Translations under genes and position numbers: made by a program
The notes under the pieces: generated by a model
What the model saw: only the letters and a program-made list of their open reading frames with translations
Told to the model about the DNA's origin: nothing
The model's database searches: none
In this document: positions 36,798-47,437 of the stretch, one piece after another
How positions within the stretch are numbered: position 1 is the stretch's first letter
Layout of the letters: each line of letters begins with the position of its first letter
NCBI GenBank assembly: GCA_022571515.1
Contig: JACZXQ010000018.1
Span: 1 to 64,000, forward strand
Direction of reading: 5' to 3'
Length of the DNA stretch: 64,000 nt
From: Gemmatimonadota bacterium
GTDB lineage: Bacteria > Gemmatimonadota > Gemmatimonadetes > Longimicrobiales > Gaopeijiaceae

Positions 36798-38107
36798 ATG
36801 ATGATGAAGATGATGACGCTGTGGCTGGGCGCCATGCTGGTGCTCGGCGGAACTTTGACCGCACAAATCGGCCCTCCGCCCACGGAGCCGATGGCGAGCA
36901 TCTCGCTCGAGGAGGCCATTCGGATAGCGCTCCGGCGCAGTCCGGCTTTGGCTCAGTCGGATCAGGCCGTAGGTAATGCGGAGGAGTCGCGACGCACCTC
37001 GTGGGGTGCGTTCCTGCCGAGTCTGAGCATGAGTTCGGGCGCCTCGCTCCGCAGTGTCGAGCGCTTCGACACGAACACCGACCGCATCGTCTCGGGAAGT
37101 TCCGACTCGTACAACGCCGGTCTCTCGGCCTCGATGGACGTGTTCCAGGGTGGCGCTCGTTTCGACGAGATGGCGCGAAGCCGCGCCGACATCGTGGCCG
37201 CGCAGGCGAGACGGGAGACGCAGCGCTTCAACGTCACGCTTCAGACCAAGAACTTCTTCTTTCAGGCGCTCGAACAGCAGGACCTGCTCGAGGTGGCGAC
37301 CCGGCGAATCGACCAGGCCGAGCAGAGCCTGGAGTTGACGCGACGTCGGGCACTGGCTGGCGTGGCCACACGCTCGGACACGCTGCGCGCGCGGCTGGAG
37401 TTGATCAATGCGCGCCAGAATGTGCTCACGTCCGAGGTTCGGACTCGGGCGGCCCGTTTCGCGCTCGGACGCCACGTCGGCCTTTCCGAGCCCGTCGCGC
37501 CCGAGGTGCCAGACGACCTGGATCCCCGGCCACTCCGCCTCAGTGAGGAGGAGATACTCGCATCCGCCGAGAATCAGGCCCCGACAGTCATCGCCGCTGA
37601 GGAGGGAGCTCGGGCCTCAAGGGCCGGCCTGAAGGCCGCCCAATCGGCCTTTCTGCCCAGTCTGCGCATCCGCGGTGGGTACACGTGGGCCAATCAGGGC
37701 GCGTCGTTCTCGGGGGGCTCCCTCAGTTGGAATACGAACCTCACGATGTCGTACAACATCTTCAATCGCTTCACTCGTGGAGCGAGCATCGCGAGGGCCG
37801 AGTACTCGGATCGCGTGGCGCGCTTCCAGGCTGAAGATGCGAGGCTGGCGGCACGTCAGAACGCCGATGGCGCCCTCAGGGCGGTCACAACCGCAGAACG
37901 GGCCATCGCGATCCAGCATGAGGCTGTGGCGGTATCCGATGAAGACCTGAGGGTGGTACGCGAGCGCTACAGGCTGGGTGTGGCGATCATACTCGATGTG
38001 ATTACCAGTCAGATCTCGTCCGACCAGGCCAGGGTCGATCTCGTGCGGGCGCGGTATGACTATCTTGTCGCACGTGCGGAGTTGGAGTCGATCCTCGGGA
38101 GGGAATT

Positions 38108-38111
<4 letters not shown>
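36798..38111 (+). CDS. TolC-family outer membrane efflux protein
   Basis: A 437-residue protein with a signal peptide ([19 protein letters not shown]) and two homologous coiled-coil repeats of the outer-membrane efflux protein (OEP) family: [20 protein letters not shown] at the start, [16 protein letters not shown] in the second half. It forms the outer-membrane and periplasmic channel for export. The start lies in a run of ATGs (36798, 36801, 36804) one base after the preceding stop. It overlaps the ABC gene by GTGA. Confidence 0.88.
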
Positions 38112-38811
<700 letters not shown>

Positions 38812-38815
<4 letters not shown>

Positions 38816-40302
38816 CGTCGGTGAAGAGATTCCTTGGGGCGGCGCTGATCCTCCCCGTTCTGGTTGCCTGCACGGAGGGCGAGGCGGACGAAAGACCCTC
38901 GGTTCCCTCCGCGCCGGTGGAGTTGGGTAATCTGATCATAATGGCGGAGGCGACCGGGTCCGTGGAGCCGATCAGGCGCGTCGAGGTGAAGTCGAAGGCC
39001 TCCGGCGAGATCCTGCGCCTGTATGTCGATGTCGGCGACCGCGTAGAGCCCGGGGCGTTGCTGGCCAATATCGATCCTCGTGACGTTCGCAACGGCTTCG
39101 AGCAGGCGGAGGCCGACCTCGATGTCGCGAAGGCTCGGCTGGAGATCTCGCTGGCCCAGTTTACGCGGGCTGAGGACCTCATCGCCGCGGACGTGATCAC
39201 GACCCAGGAGTTGGAAACGCGTAAGCTGGATTACGCCAACGCCCGGGCGGCGCTGGTACGGGCGGAGGCCAACTTTGAATTGAATGAGCTCAGGCTTTCG
39301 GACGTGACGATCCGGGCTCCCATGGCCGGCACGATCATCCAGCGTTCGGTGGAGGAGGGTATGGTGATCCAGTCGGCGTCGCAGAACGTCTCGGGCGGCA
39401 CCACACTGATGATCATGGCCAACCTGGACGACATGCAGGTCCGCACGCTCGTCGACGAGACCGACATGGGCGAGATTCGCAAGGGCATGGAAGCGACGGT
39501 GCACGTCGAGGCCTTCCCCGATCGGACGTTCACAGGTGTCGTAGACAAGATCGAGCCACAGGCTGTCGTGCAGCAGAACGTGACCATGTTCCCCGTGATC
39601 GTGCTGCTGGGCAACGCCGATGGGCTGCTCAGGCCGGGCATGAACGCCGAGGTCGAGATCCTGATCGCCCAGGCGCCCAACGTCGTCCTGGTGCCCAACA
39701 ACGCGGTCGTGAAACCGCAGGACGCGGTGCCGGCCGCCATGGTGTTGGGACTCGACCCCGAGGACTTCGACTTCAGGAGCATGTTGCCGCAGCGCGGTGG
39801 TCGCAGGGGGGATTTCGCGGGCCGGGGAGGTGGAGGGAGAGACGGTGCGGGAGCTCGCGGCGAGGGTGGCGCCCGCAGAGACAACGCCGACGGAAATCGG
39901 CGGGGCGGCAATGGTGGTGGCCGACCCGGCAATGCCCGTCTCGACTCACTTCGTGCGCTCGTGGAGTCGGGTGAGATCTCCCAGGACTCGCTCCAGACGC
40001 TCATGCGGGGCGGACGCCGTGGCGGCCCTGGCGCCGCCGGCGCGAGTCGAATCGAGGGCAGGCAGGCATTGGTATTCCTGATTGCCGAGGATGGCACGAT
40101 CGAGCCTCGCGCGATCACGGTAGGCCTGAGCGACTGGGACCGGTCGCAGGTCTTGAGCGGACTGGAGGGAGGTGAACAGGTCGCGCTCATCGGCGCCGCG
40201 CAGCTACAACGGTCGCAGCAGGAGTTCCTGGAGCGAATACGCTCGCGCGCCGGCGGCCCGTTCAGTGGAAGTGGTGGACGGGGACGGGGACGGGGCAGAT
40301 AG
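38812..40302 (+). CDS. MacA-like periplasmic adaptor lipoprotein with RGG-rich insert
   Basis: A 496-residue membrane-fusion protein with lipoprotein signal ending LVACTEG. Lipoyl-like and coiled-coil parts include [40 protein letters not shown] and [19 protein letters not shown]; the beta-barrel includes [20 protein letters not shown]. It links the inner-membrane permease to the TolC channel. Unusually, residues 327-416 form an Arg/Gly-rich insert ([18 protein letters not shown] and similar) before the final beta domain, and the C-terminus ends in RGRGRGR. It is coupled by overlap to the ATPase. Confidence 0.88.
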
Positions 40303-41523
40303 ATGCTCGCGCTCGAAATCTTCATGGTGGCTCTGGGCGCCATCCGGGCCAACCTGATGCGCTCGGCGCTCACCACGCTGGGCATCGTGATCGGCGTGTC
40401 TGCGGTGATTGCCATGGTGGCTCTGGGAGAGGGCGCCCAACGGCAGGTCCAGGAGCAGATAGAGCGTATGGGCACCAACGTGCTCACAATCCGCGGGGGC
40501 CAGCGATTCTTCGGCGGTGTGTCTACCGGTGACTCACAGGACCTCACGGTGAAAGACGCCGAAGCTCTACGCGACAAACCGGGTGGGGTCCTGACGATCT
40601 CGCCGGAGGTCAGTTCGCGCGTGCAGCTCGCCTACCTTCGCTGGAACTCCAGCAACGACGTCAAGGGAGTCTGGCCCGAGTACTTCGGCATCTACAACCA
40701 CACGTTGGAGTACGGACGGTTTTTCACTCAGGGTGAGGTAAAAGGTCGCAGGCGGGTCGTGGTGCTCGGTCATGGCATTCCGGAAGAACTGGGCACTCCC
40801 GCCGAGATCCTGGTGGGTAACACGATTCAGATCAGCGGCCAGTCCTTCGAGGTAATCGGGATTCTGGCGGAAAAGGGCGAGACCTCTTTCTACTTCCGGC
40901 CGGACGCCTGGGCTTTCATTCCCACCAGTACCGCGCAGTTCCGCGTGTTCGGGGGACGTGGCCGGCGGCTATCGAGCATCTACGCTCAAGTGCCCAGTGC
41001 CGAGTTCATGGACCAGGCGTTCGCCGATATCGACCAGGTGCTGCGGCGCGAGCACAGGATCCGGCCGGGCGAGGATGTCGACTTCAGTATCAGGAACTCC
41101 AGCGACCTTGTGGCCACGTTCAACGAGACCACGCAGACGTTCACGCTGCTGCTGGCAGGCATCGCGGGCATAAGCCTTCTTGTCGGCGGGATTGGCATCA
41201 TGAACATCATGCTCGTGAGCGTCACCGAGCGCACCCGGGAGATCGGCATACGAAAGGCGCTCGGAGCGACCCGCCGCGCGATCATGCTCCAGTTCCTGAT
41301 CGAGGCGCTCGTGTTATGTGCGCTCGGGGGCCTTCTGGGGGTGATCGCTGGATTCGCCGGGGCCCGCCTGATGACCGAGGTGGCGAACTGGCAGACGGTC
41401 GTTGCGCCCTCTGCGGTCATTATGGCGCTCGGATTCTCAGTAGGGATTGGGCTGTTCTTTGGAATCTGGCCCGCCCGCCGCGCTGCCAGGATGGATCCGA
41501 TCGACGCCCTGAGGTACGAGTAG
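40303..41523 (+). CDS. MacB-like ABC transporter permease
   Basis: A 406-residue MacB-type permease: an N-terminal helix (IRANLMRSALTTLGIVIGVS), a large periplasmic domain (FYFRPDAWAFIPTSTAQFRV) and three C-terminal helices with an FtsX core, LLAGIAGISLLVGGIGIMNI and GIRKALGATRRAIMLQFLIE. The ATG follows the MacA-like stop directly. With the TolC, ATPase and adaptor genes it makes a complete tripartite exporter; the substrate is unknown. Confidence 0.92.
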   Translation: MLALEIFMVALGAIRANLMRSALTTLGIVIGVSAVIAMVALGEGAQRQVQEQIERMGTNVLTIRGGQRFFGGVSTGDSQDLTVKDAEALRDKPGGVLTISPEVSSRVQLAYLRWNSSNDVKGVWPEYFGIYNHTLEYGRFFTQGEVKGRRRVVVLGHGIPEELGTPAEILVGNTIQISGQSFEVIGILAEKGETSFYFRPDAWAFIPTSTAQFRVFGGRGRRLSSIYAQVPSAEFMDQAFADIDQVLRREHRIRPGEDVDFSIRNSSDLVATFNETTQTFTLLLAGIAGISLLVGGIGIMNIMLVSVTERTREIGIRKALGATRRAIMLQFLIEALVLCALGGLLGVIAGFAGARLMTEVANWQTVVAPSAVIMALGFSVGIGLFFGIWPARRAARMDPIDALRYE

Positions 41524-41534
41524 GGGGGAGTCCC

Positions 41535-42959
41535 CTAGCGCGGCAGCGTCAGTCGAACACGATTGCCGTTTCGAACCACGGTGATGGTGGTTTCGCCGCG
41601 CCGCCCGGACGTGGCGAGCGCGGCGCGCAGTTCGTTCATCGAACCGACATCTATGCGATCGACCTGGATGATCACGTCCCCGGGCGTGAGATTGGCTTGT
41701 GCGGCCAACGACCCTCTGAGCACGTCCATTACGAGCACCCCGTCCCGCACCTCAAAATACTCGGCGAGGCCTGCGTTGAGATTCGCTAGCTGCGCACCCG
41801 CCACGAAGTTCCGTCCCACCAGGCGTGCGGAGAACGTGGACGTACGTGACGCCGGAAGAGCCGGGAAAACCGCCACCGGCGCCCGCTCGCGCAGGGTGAT
41901 GCCTTGGTCCTCTCGCTCATCGTTACCGATCTTCCTGAGGCGGCCGGTGAGCGTACTGATCTCGGACTCCAGCCGGACCCCCTCGATGCGGAGGTGGATG
42001 AGCTCGTCGTCGCGAACGGTGGCTTCTCCGGTTGTTTCTGCTTCCCGGGCCTGCCGCAACCGCAACACCGCCAACACTTCCTGCCGCCGTCGCTGGGCAG
42101 CCCCGTTCTGTGCGAGCTTCACCTGAATGTCCACCAGGACCGTCTTGACCGACTCGGCCTCGGGCGTGGTGAGCACGTAAAACTCGAACGGAAGGGCGGC
42201 AGCCGACTCGATCATCTCGGAAGGGGACGCCGTGCGCGGACTCGAAAGAACCAGCACTCGCTGGGATGCCTCTCGGCGCTCATCGGATTCCGGGCCAAAG
42301 GTGAACCTGAAACCGGAAGAATCCGCAACGACGGCAAACCCCGACCCGGTCCAGCCCACGCCCTCGCTCACGGCCCGCCCGATGCGCTCGATAATCGAGA
42401 CCTGCGTTCGGGAGGTCGAGTCGCCGTTGACCACGATCGTGAAACCGGGTTCGTTCTCGTAGCGGTCTCGTACGGCGGCGATCCGGGCCGTGATCGAGTT
42501 CTGCACCGCCTCCCACCCATAGGAGTACCCTCCCGAACCCTCGGCCGACGGGTGGCGGGCGGGAGCGCTGGCGGGTCGCAGTCCGACGTGAACCACCACA
42601 TCAAGGGGGTGCCCGTCACGCTGGACGGAAAAGCGGATGTCGTCGCCGGGCGTCAGTCGCGATGTCAGGCGATCCCACCCCCGCAAAGTGAGTCTGCGTC
42701 CGTCCACCCGGTAGATGGTGTCACCGGGCAGGAGCCCCGCGACATCCGCTGGGCTACCGGCGAGCGTCGCGGCGATGATGATGAAGACCGTTTCTCTGCC
42801 GTCCCTGATGCTCGCGTCGATGCTCGTACTGATCCCGAACCAGCCCCTGCCGGCCGACTGCGATCGGCGGACGCCAAAGCCCTGGGCATCCACAGAGGTC
42901 GCCAGGAAGGCGAGCGCGAGAAGGCCTGGCGTCAGGCCACGGAACAGGGACTTGAACAT
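41535..42959 (-). CDS. secreted double-PDZ protein of a sigma operon
   Basis: A 474-residue exported protein (signal GLTPGLLALAFLATSVDAQG) with an N-terminal PDZ domain at about 40-125 (WFGISTSIDA, LAGSPADVAGLLPGDTIYRV), a central part with helical coiled-coil (LAQNGAAQRRRQEVLAVLRL) and a C-terminal PDZ domain (FEVRDGVLVMDVLRGSLAAQ, LTPGDVIIQVDRIDV). No protease triad is visible, so it probably binds protein C-termini in the periplasm. It is the last gene after an ECF sigma and its anti-sigma, two bases from the latter, hence likely a regulated or regulating partner. Confidence 0.8.
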   Translation of the reverse strand: MFKSLFRGLTPGLLALAFLATSVDAQGFGVRRSQSAGRGWFGISTSIDASIRDGRETVFIIIAATLAGSPADVAGLLPGDTIYRVDGRRLTLRGWDRLTSRLTPGDDIRFSVQRDGHPLDVVVHVGLRPASAPARHPSAEGSGGYSYGWEAVQNSITARIAAVRDRYENEPGFTIVVNGDSTSRTQVSIIERIGRAVSEGVGWTGSGFAVVADSSGFRFTFGPESDERREASQRVLVLSSPRTASPSEMIESAAALPFEFYVLTTPEAESVKTVLVDIQVKLAQNGAAQRRRQEVLAVLRLRQAREAETTGEATVRDDELIHLRIEGVRLESEISTLTGRLRKIGNDEREDQGITLRERAPVAVFPALPASRTSTFSARLVGRNFVAGAQLANLNAGLAEYFEVRDGVLVMDVLRGSLAAQANLTPGDVIIQVDRIDVGSMNELRAALATSGRRGETTITVVRNGNRVRLTLPR

Positions 42960-42961
42960 GC

Positions 42962-43627
42962 TCAGAACCAGCCACCGTCCCGCGTGGACGAAATCTGCCG
43001 CAGCATATGCTCACGCTCGGCGAGTGTATTGACCAGCAATCCGTTGAAGAAGGGATCGGATGGTGCGATGCGTACCGCTTCTTGCGTTGCTGCGAGCAGG
43101 GCGTCGAGCGTTGCCGCGCGGCCAAGAAGCTCGCCGTAATTCCGCGTGCGCCCACCGCGCTCGATTTGTCCGTACTGGACCAGCGCGAGCTGGTAGGCCT
43201 GCTCCGCGCTATACACGGCCTCAGCGGCGTCCTCCACCGACTGGGGTACACTCGCCAGCCGGGCATCGGCCGTGTCCTCTAAGGCTGTCTGTACATCTCC
43301 GGACATCGCCGCGCCGAAACTGGTGCCGCCGAGGAACAGAATCACTGCTGCCGCCGCCTGCATCCATCCGGTGCGGAAGAGCACGCTGAAGCCCTTGGAG
43401 CGGATTCCGCCACCGACCAGGCCCTCGGACATCAAGCGCGCCTCGAGTCCCACCCAATCCCCGGGCGGCGGTCTCAGGTCCGGCAAGGACCCGAGTGCCT
43501 CGGTCTGCTGGCGAAGATCGCGAAGCTCCAGCGCGCACACGGTGCACGAAGAGAGGTGTTCGCGCTGCGCCGGATTCGGCCGCTCATCCACCAAGCGGGC
43601 CAGCGTCTCGTTCGTCAAATGCTCCAT
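42962..43627 (-). CDS. zinc-finger anti-sigma factor
   Basis: A 221-residue membrane protein. The cytoplasmic part has the anti-sigma zinc-finger pattern H-x3-C-x2-C (REHLSSCTVCALELRDL) near residue 23. One transmembrane helix follows (WMQAAAAVILFLGGTSFGAA at about 88-107), then a helical outer part (EDAAEAVYSAEQAYQLALVQ). It overlaps the sigma gene by 13 bases, a usual arrangement. It should hold the adjacent sigma inactive at the membrane. Confidence 0.87.
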   Translation of the reverse strand: MEHLTNETLARLVDERPNPAQREHLSSCTVCALELRDLRQQTEALGSLPDLRPPPGDWVGLEARLMSEGLVGGGIRSKGFSVLFRTGWMQAAAAVILFLGGTSFGAAMSGDVQTALEDTADARLASVPQSVEDAAEAVYSAEQAYQLALVQYGQIERGGRTRNYGELLGRAATLDALLAATQEAVRIAPSDPFFNGLLVNTLAEREHMLRQISSTRDGGWF

Positions 43628-44175
43628 GCTTCTACTTCCTTTTGGCCGTTGGGCGCCGTGAGCGCCTGCAGCAGGGTCCTCATCTTGCCTCTTGCTTTGA
43701 AGAGCTGGGATTTCGACGTACCCGGCGCCACTCCCAGCAACTCACCGATCTCGTCATGCGTATAGCCCTCCACGTCGTGGAGGATCAGCACCTTTCGCAT
43801 CCTAACGGGCAACTGATCCAGCGCCCGCTCCAGCCGGTCGCCCAAAAGCACGTCGCCGGACTTCGGGGTGATGGCGATCGTTTCGGGCATGGGGCCCTCG
43901 TGCTTCTGACGTGTTTCAGCCTTCCTGAGCGCCTGCAGCGCCGAGTTGACCGCGATTCGGTGCAGCCACGTGGAAAACCGTGCGTCGCCCCGGAACGTCG
44001 GGAGGGCCCGTATGGCCCTGATCCACGCCTCCTGGGCATAGTCCTGGGCCAGATCGTCGTCACCCGCGATACGTCGTACCACGGCGTAAACCCGGGGGGC
44101 ATAGCGCTCGTATAACGAACGGATCGCTGGCCCGTCGCCCTGACAGGCTCTTCTTATGAGTTTCGCTTCGGTCAT
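43615..44175 (-). CDS. ECF RNA polymerase sigma factor
   Basis: A 186-residue group 4 sigma factor. Region 2: AIRSLYERYAPRVYAVVRRI, DYAQEAWIRAIRALPTFRGD and FSTWLHRIAVNSALQALRKA. Region 4: LPVRMRKVLILHDVEGYTHD and EIGELLGVAPGTSKSQLFKA. The GTSKSQL motif is typical of SigE/RpoE-like members. ATG 44175 is chosen by homology; the frame is open to 44274. It heads a minus-strand sigma, anti-sigma, PDZ-protein operon and likely controls it. Confidence 0.92.
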   Translation of the reverse strand: MTEAKLIRRACQGDGPAIRSLYERYAPRVYAVVRRIAGDDDLAQDYAQEAWIRAIRALPTFRGDARFSTWLHRIAVNSALQALRKAETRQKHEGPMPETIAITPKSGDVLLGDRLERALDQLPVRMRKVLILHDVEGYTHDEIGELLGVAPGTSKSQLFKARGKMRTLLQALTAPNGQKEVEAWSI

Positions 44176-44405
44176 TCTACGTTGGCTCGAGTCACCTTCT
44201 CGGATGCCCAAACCCCAAACAGGGTTGCCCCTACTACTGGTGTAGTGGTCGTAGCCTTCCGCAGGTCTATGCAAGATAAGAAGCTCAGGGGGTAGGCGTC
44301 AGCGCCGTGGGGTTGGGGAGGTTGGGCCAGGGGCCTATTGTTCTGTTGCCCGGGCACATGTGTAACGGGCGGGATGTTGCGTCAAGACGATCCATAGGAA
44401 GGCCG

Positions 44406-45593
44406 ATGACCGATTCTCCGAGGCTCCCCGGAGCGACCCACCTCGAATGCACCCAAACGGGTGAACACGCCGAGAGTGAGACGCTCCAGACCCTTTCTCC
44501 AGCGGGTAAGCCCTATTTCGCCTGCTACGACCTAGATGCGATCAAGACCGAATTCACGCCCGGCAACCTTCTCGGGCGCAGCGCGGATCTGTGGCGTTAC
44601 GAGGAAGTCCTACCGGTTCGTGACCCGGCGTGCCAGATCAAGCTCGGGGAAGGATGGACGCCACTGCTGGACGTACCGAACGTCGCTCTCCGCATGGGCG
44701 TAGGGCGGGTGTGGATCAAGGACGAGGGGCAGAATCCTACCGGAAGCTTCAAGGCACGGGGCCTTTGTCTGGCGGTGTCTCGCGCCAAGGAGTTGGGCGC
44801 CAAGGAGTTGGCCCTACCCTCGGCGGGCAACGCGGGCAGTGCCGCCGCTGCCTATGGGGCTGCCGCCGGTCTGCCGGTACACGTCGTGGTCCCAACCGAC
44901 ACGCCGGCGCCGATCATCGAGGAGATCCGTGCCCTAGGGGCTGACCTCCAACTGCTCGATGGCCTCATCACGGATTGTGGCAAGGTGGTCCGAAAGGGAG
45001 TGGAGGAGCACGGCTGGTTCGACCTCTCGACCCTGAAGGAGCCCTACCGCGTAGAGGGCAAGAAAACCATGGGGTACGAGATCTTCGAGCAGCTCGGGGG
45101 TCGCCTTCCTGACGCGATCCTTTATCCCACCGGAGGCGGGACGGGCCTGATCGGGATGTGGAAAGCGTTCGACGAGATGCAGGCCTTGGGCTGGATTTCT
45201 GATGAACGGCCGAAGATGTTCTCTGTCCAGGCGTCGGGATGCGCGCCCATCGTGCGGGCGTGGGAGGCCGGCAAGGATGAAGCGGAGCCGTGGACAGACT
45301 CGGCGACCTATGCGGCGGGGCTTCGCGTGCCGCAGGCGGTGGGTGACTTTCTCATCCTCGATGCAGTACGCCAATCCGGGGGAGCAGCCGTGGCCGTGAG
45401 CGATTCCGAAATGCACGAATGGGTTCACCTGTTGGGAGCGGATACGGGAGTGTTCGTGTGCCCGGAGGGAGGCGCCGTGGCTGCCGCTGTGTCCCGGCTT
45501 CTCGAGCGGGGATTCCTGTTGCCTCAGGATGAAGTCGTGCTCTTCAACACCGGAAGCGGCCTCAAGTACGTTGGAATGACGCCGCTGTCATGA
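44406..45593 (+). CDS. thrC: threonine synthase
   Basis: A 395-residue PLP enzyme that converts O-phosphohomoserine to threonine. PLP lysine motif: DEGQNPTGSFKARGL. The phosphate-binding loop is LPSAGNAGSAAAAYGAAAG, and LYPTGGGTGLIGMWKAFDE is present. It belongs to the short fold-type II group without the long C-terminal extension. ATG 44406 has AGGAAGG upstream; the frame is open from 44307. It overlaps the next small membrane gene by ATGA. No other threonine gene is in view. Confidence 0.9.
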   Translation: MTDSPRLPGATHLECTQTGEHAESETLQTLSPAGKPYFACYDLDAIKTEFTPGNLLGRSADLWRYEEVLPVRDPACQIKLGEGWTPLLDVPNVALRMGVGRVWIKDEGQNPTGSFKARGLCLAVSRAKELGAKELALPSAGNAGSAAAAYGAAAGLPVHVVVPTDTPAPIIEEIRALGADLQLLDGLITDCGKVVRKGVEEHGWFDLSTLKEPYRVEGKKTMGYEIFEQLGGRLPDAILYPTGGGTGLIGMWKAFDEMQALGWISDERPKMFSVQASGCAPIVRAWEAGKDEAEPWTDSATYAAGLRVPQAVGDFLILDAVRQSGGAAVAVSDSEMHEWVHLLGADTGVFVCPEGGAVAAAVSRLLERGFLLPQDEVVLFNTGSGLKYVGMTPLS

Positions 45594-45850
45594 TCGCCGG
45601 GGGTGTTTCTTTGGTGCTGGTTTGGTTCGGACTCGGGCTTCTGGCGGCGGTGGCTTGGTATTCGGTTCGATCCCGCCTCCGGGCTAGTATGCGCTCCCAG
45701 ACCGTGGAGGTGGACGACGAGGCGATCGCCCAGATTCTCGAGGAGGGCGTGTTGGCCACCGACGAAGACGACCCGCTGGACCTCGAGCACATTCGACAAG
45801 AAGAAGAGAACTTCTGGAAAAAAACCTGGGACGAGGCCGAGGAACTGTAG
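45590..45850 (+). CDS. small membrane protein coupled to thrC
   Basis: An 86-residue protein with one N-terminal helix (GGVSLVLVWFGLGLLAAVAW) and an acidic cytoplasmic tail (VDDEAIAQILEEGVLATDED). The ATG overlaps the thrC stop (ATGA), so translation is coupled. Such small proteins are often annotated as hypothetical. Function unknown. Confidence 0.7.
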   Translation: MIAGGVSLVLVWFGLGLLAAVAWYSVRSRLRASMRSQTVEVDDEAIAQILEEGVLATDEDDPLDLEHIRQEEENFWKKTWDEAEEL

Positions 45851-45863
45851 AGGCCTCGAGCCT

Positions 45864-46388
45864 TCAGTTCTGCCAGCGGTAGTAGAAACCCGGCAGAGGG
45901 ATCAGACGCCCGCTCACAGGCGTATCGTCGTCGGGATCGGAGCGCTTCACGGCCAGGGCCTTGTTGATGCTGATGGCGCCGCCCAGAAAGTGATCGCCGG
46001 TGACGCGCCAGTCGAGTCCGACCGGCACCCTGAGCAACAGCACCTTGCCACTGCTGGCTTCCTGCCTCCCGAGCACGCCCCAAAGCCCGGCGCCCACGAA
46101 GGGCCGAGCATCCCCCGCCCCGAAGTAGTGCTTTCCAACCACAGAGACACTCACATCGTGGAACGTGAATGTGGCCACGTTTACATCGATGCTGTGATCG
46201 CCGGAACGGAACTCGACGGCAACGCCGAAAAGCCCGATTCCGCCCAGCGTCACGCCGATCCGGATCTGGTTGGAATCGGAGCCGGACTGTGCAAGAGCCG
46301 AGCCCGGAATGCCGGCCGCGACGAGTGCCGACAACACGATTTTCCGGAGCAGCTTGCGCGATCTGGGGTTTGGCGATGCGGTGCTCAT
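45864..46388 (-). CDS. secreted beta-rich protein, possible outer-membrane barrel
   Basis: A 174-residue protein with a signal peptide (KIVLSALVAAGIPGSALAQ) and alternating strands: IRIGVTLGGIGLFGVAVEFR, SIDVNVATFTFHDVSVSVVG, ARPFVGAGLWGVLGRQ and ending LPGFYYRWQN with an aromatic terminal position, as in outer-membrane barrels. Not recognised as a named family. It ends 13 bases from the convergent small membrane gene. Confidence 0.65.
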   Translation of the reverse strand: MSTASPNPRSRKLLRKIVLSALVAAGIPGSALAQSGSDSNQIRIGVTLGGIGLFGVAVEFRSGDHSIDVNVATFTFHDVSVSVVGKHYFGAGDARPFVGAGLWGVLGRQEASSGKVLLLRVPVGLDWRVTGDHFLGGAISINKALAVKRSDPDDDTPVSGRLIPLPGFYYRWQN

Positions 46389-46504
46389 GGGCCGGGAGTA
46401 TAGAAGAATCGGCTAGGCGGGGCTATCCTGCCGGTTCGGGTGCCGTGTGAGACCTGGTCTTGGCCGGCGGCACATCGTGGCACGAATCACGGAGGAGCGA
46501 CAGC

Positions 46505-47434
46505 GTGACGCGAGGACGGCCGGTCGCCGGCCACAGACTCCTGTGCCCGTGTGTGGCGTTCGGGCTGATCCTGGCGGCGGCGTGTGCTCCTCCGGACCGG
46601 CCCATCCAGCTCTTGCCTTCGGCGACCGCCGCTCTTGCAGCGCCCGACACCGCCAGGTCCCTACGGGTCAGCGAAGGGCTCCGATACCGCTTCTTGTGGA
46701 TGCATGAGGGGCCTTGGGCCATTCACTTGCTGGAGATCGATCTCGGTCGCTGCGAGCTTGGGCTCAGCGTGCTCCGCGGCGCGGCATCGCCCTCCACCGG
46801 CCCTGGACTCGCACGCGTGTCAGAGATGGTGGAGCGGGCTGGTCCGTCGGTGCTGGCCGCGGTCAACGGCGATTTCTTCACCCCCGAGGGCTGGCCCCTG
46901 GGAACCGATATCTCCGCGGGCTCGGTGCGGCGAGCCCGGGCACGCCCTGCGCTCGCGTGGGCGCCGGGTGGCGATCCCTGGATCGGGTCGGCGGAGGTCG
47001 ATGAGGACACGGTCCATGTTGGGCGCGCCGTGGCAGTCGGTGCACCGCCTGTAGAACTCGAAGTGATCGGTGGTTTTCCCGAACTGTTGGATGACGGCGG
47101 GCCGCTCGCCGACAACGAGGATGTGGCCCGATCCTCATTCGCCACGACACGCCACCCCCGCACTGCGGTCGCCTTCGACGCGGATGCGCGGGTGATGTGG
47201 ATGATCGTGGTCGATGGTCGGCAGGGTTCCTATTCGTCGGGGATGACGCTGGCCGAGCTCACCGAGGTGCTGCTTGCCCTCGGTGCCGACGAGGCCATCA
47301 ACATGGATGGCGGCGGATCGTCGGTCATGGTAATCGGTCGACGCCCCACGAGCCGTCCCTCCGATGCCGAGGGCGAGCGCCGCGTAGCCAACGCGCTAGC
47401 GGTGACGCACGACCGGGGGCGCTGCGGCTCGTAA
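46505..47434 (+). CDS. phosphodiester glycosidase (NAGPA-like) lipoprotein
   Basis: A 309-residue exported protein of the phosphodiester glycosidase (NAGPA) family. The lipoprotein signal LLCPCVAFGLILAAACAPPD is followed by a domain with SVLAAVNGDFFTPEGWPLGT, FATTRHPRTAVAFD and the hallmark INMDGGGSSVMVIGR at about residues 262-276. The family removes GlcNAc-1-phosphate caps or cleaves related phosphodiesters. GTG 46505 is preferred, with GGAGG upstream; the frame extends to 46460. It ends three bases before the convergent TonB receptor gene. Confidence 0.83.
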   Translation: MTRGRPVAGHRLLCPCVAFGLILAAACAPPDRPIQLLPSATAALAAPDTARSLRVSEGLRYRFLWMHEGPWAIHLLEIDLGRCELGLSVLRGAASPSTGPGLARVSEMVERAGPSVLAAVNGDFFTPEGWPLGTDISAGSVRRARARPALAWAPGGDPWIGSAEVDEDTVHVGRAVAVGAPPVELEVIGGFPELLDDGGPLADNEDVARSSFATTRHPRTAVAFDADARVMWMIVVDGRQGSYSSGMTLAELTEVLLALGADEAINMDGGGSSVMVIGRRPTSRPSDAEGERRVANALAVTHDRGRCGS

Positions 47435-47437
47435 GTA

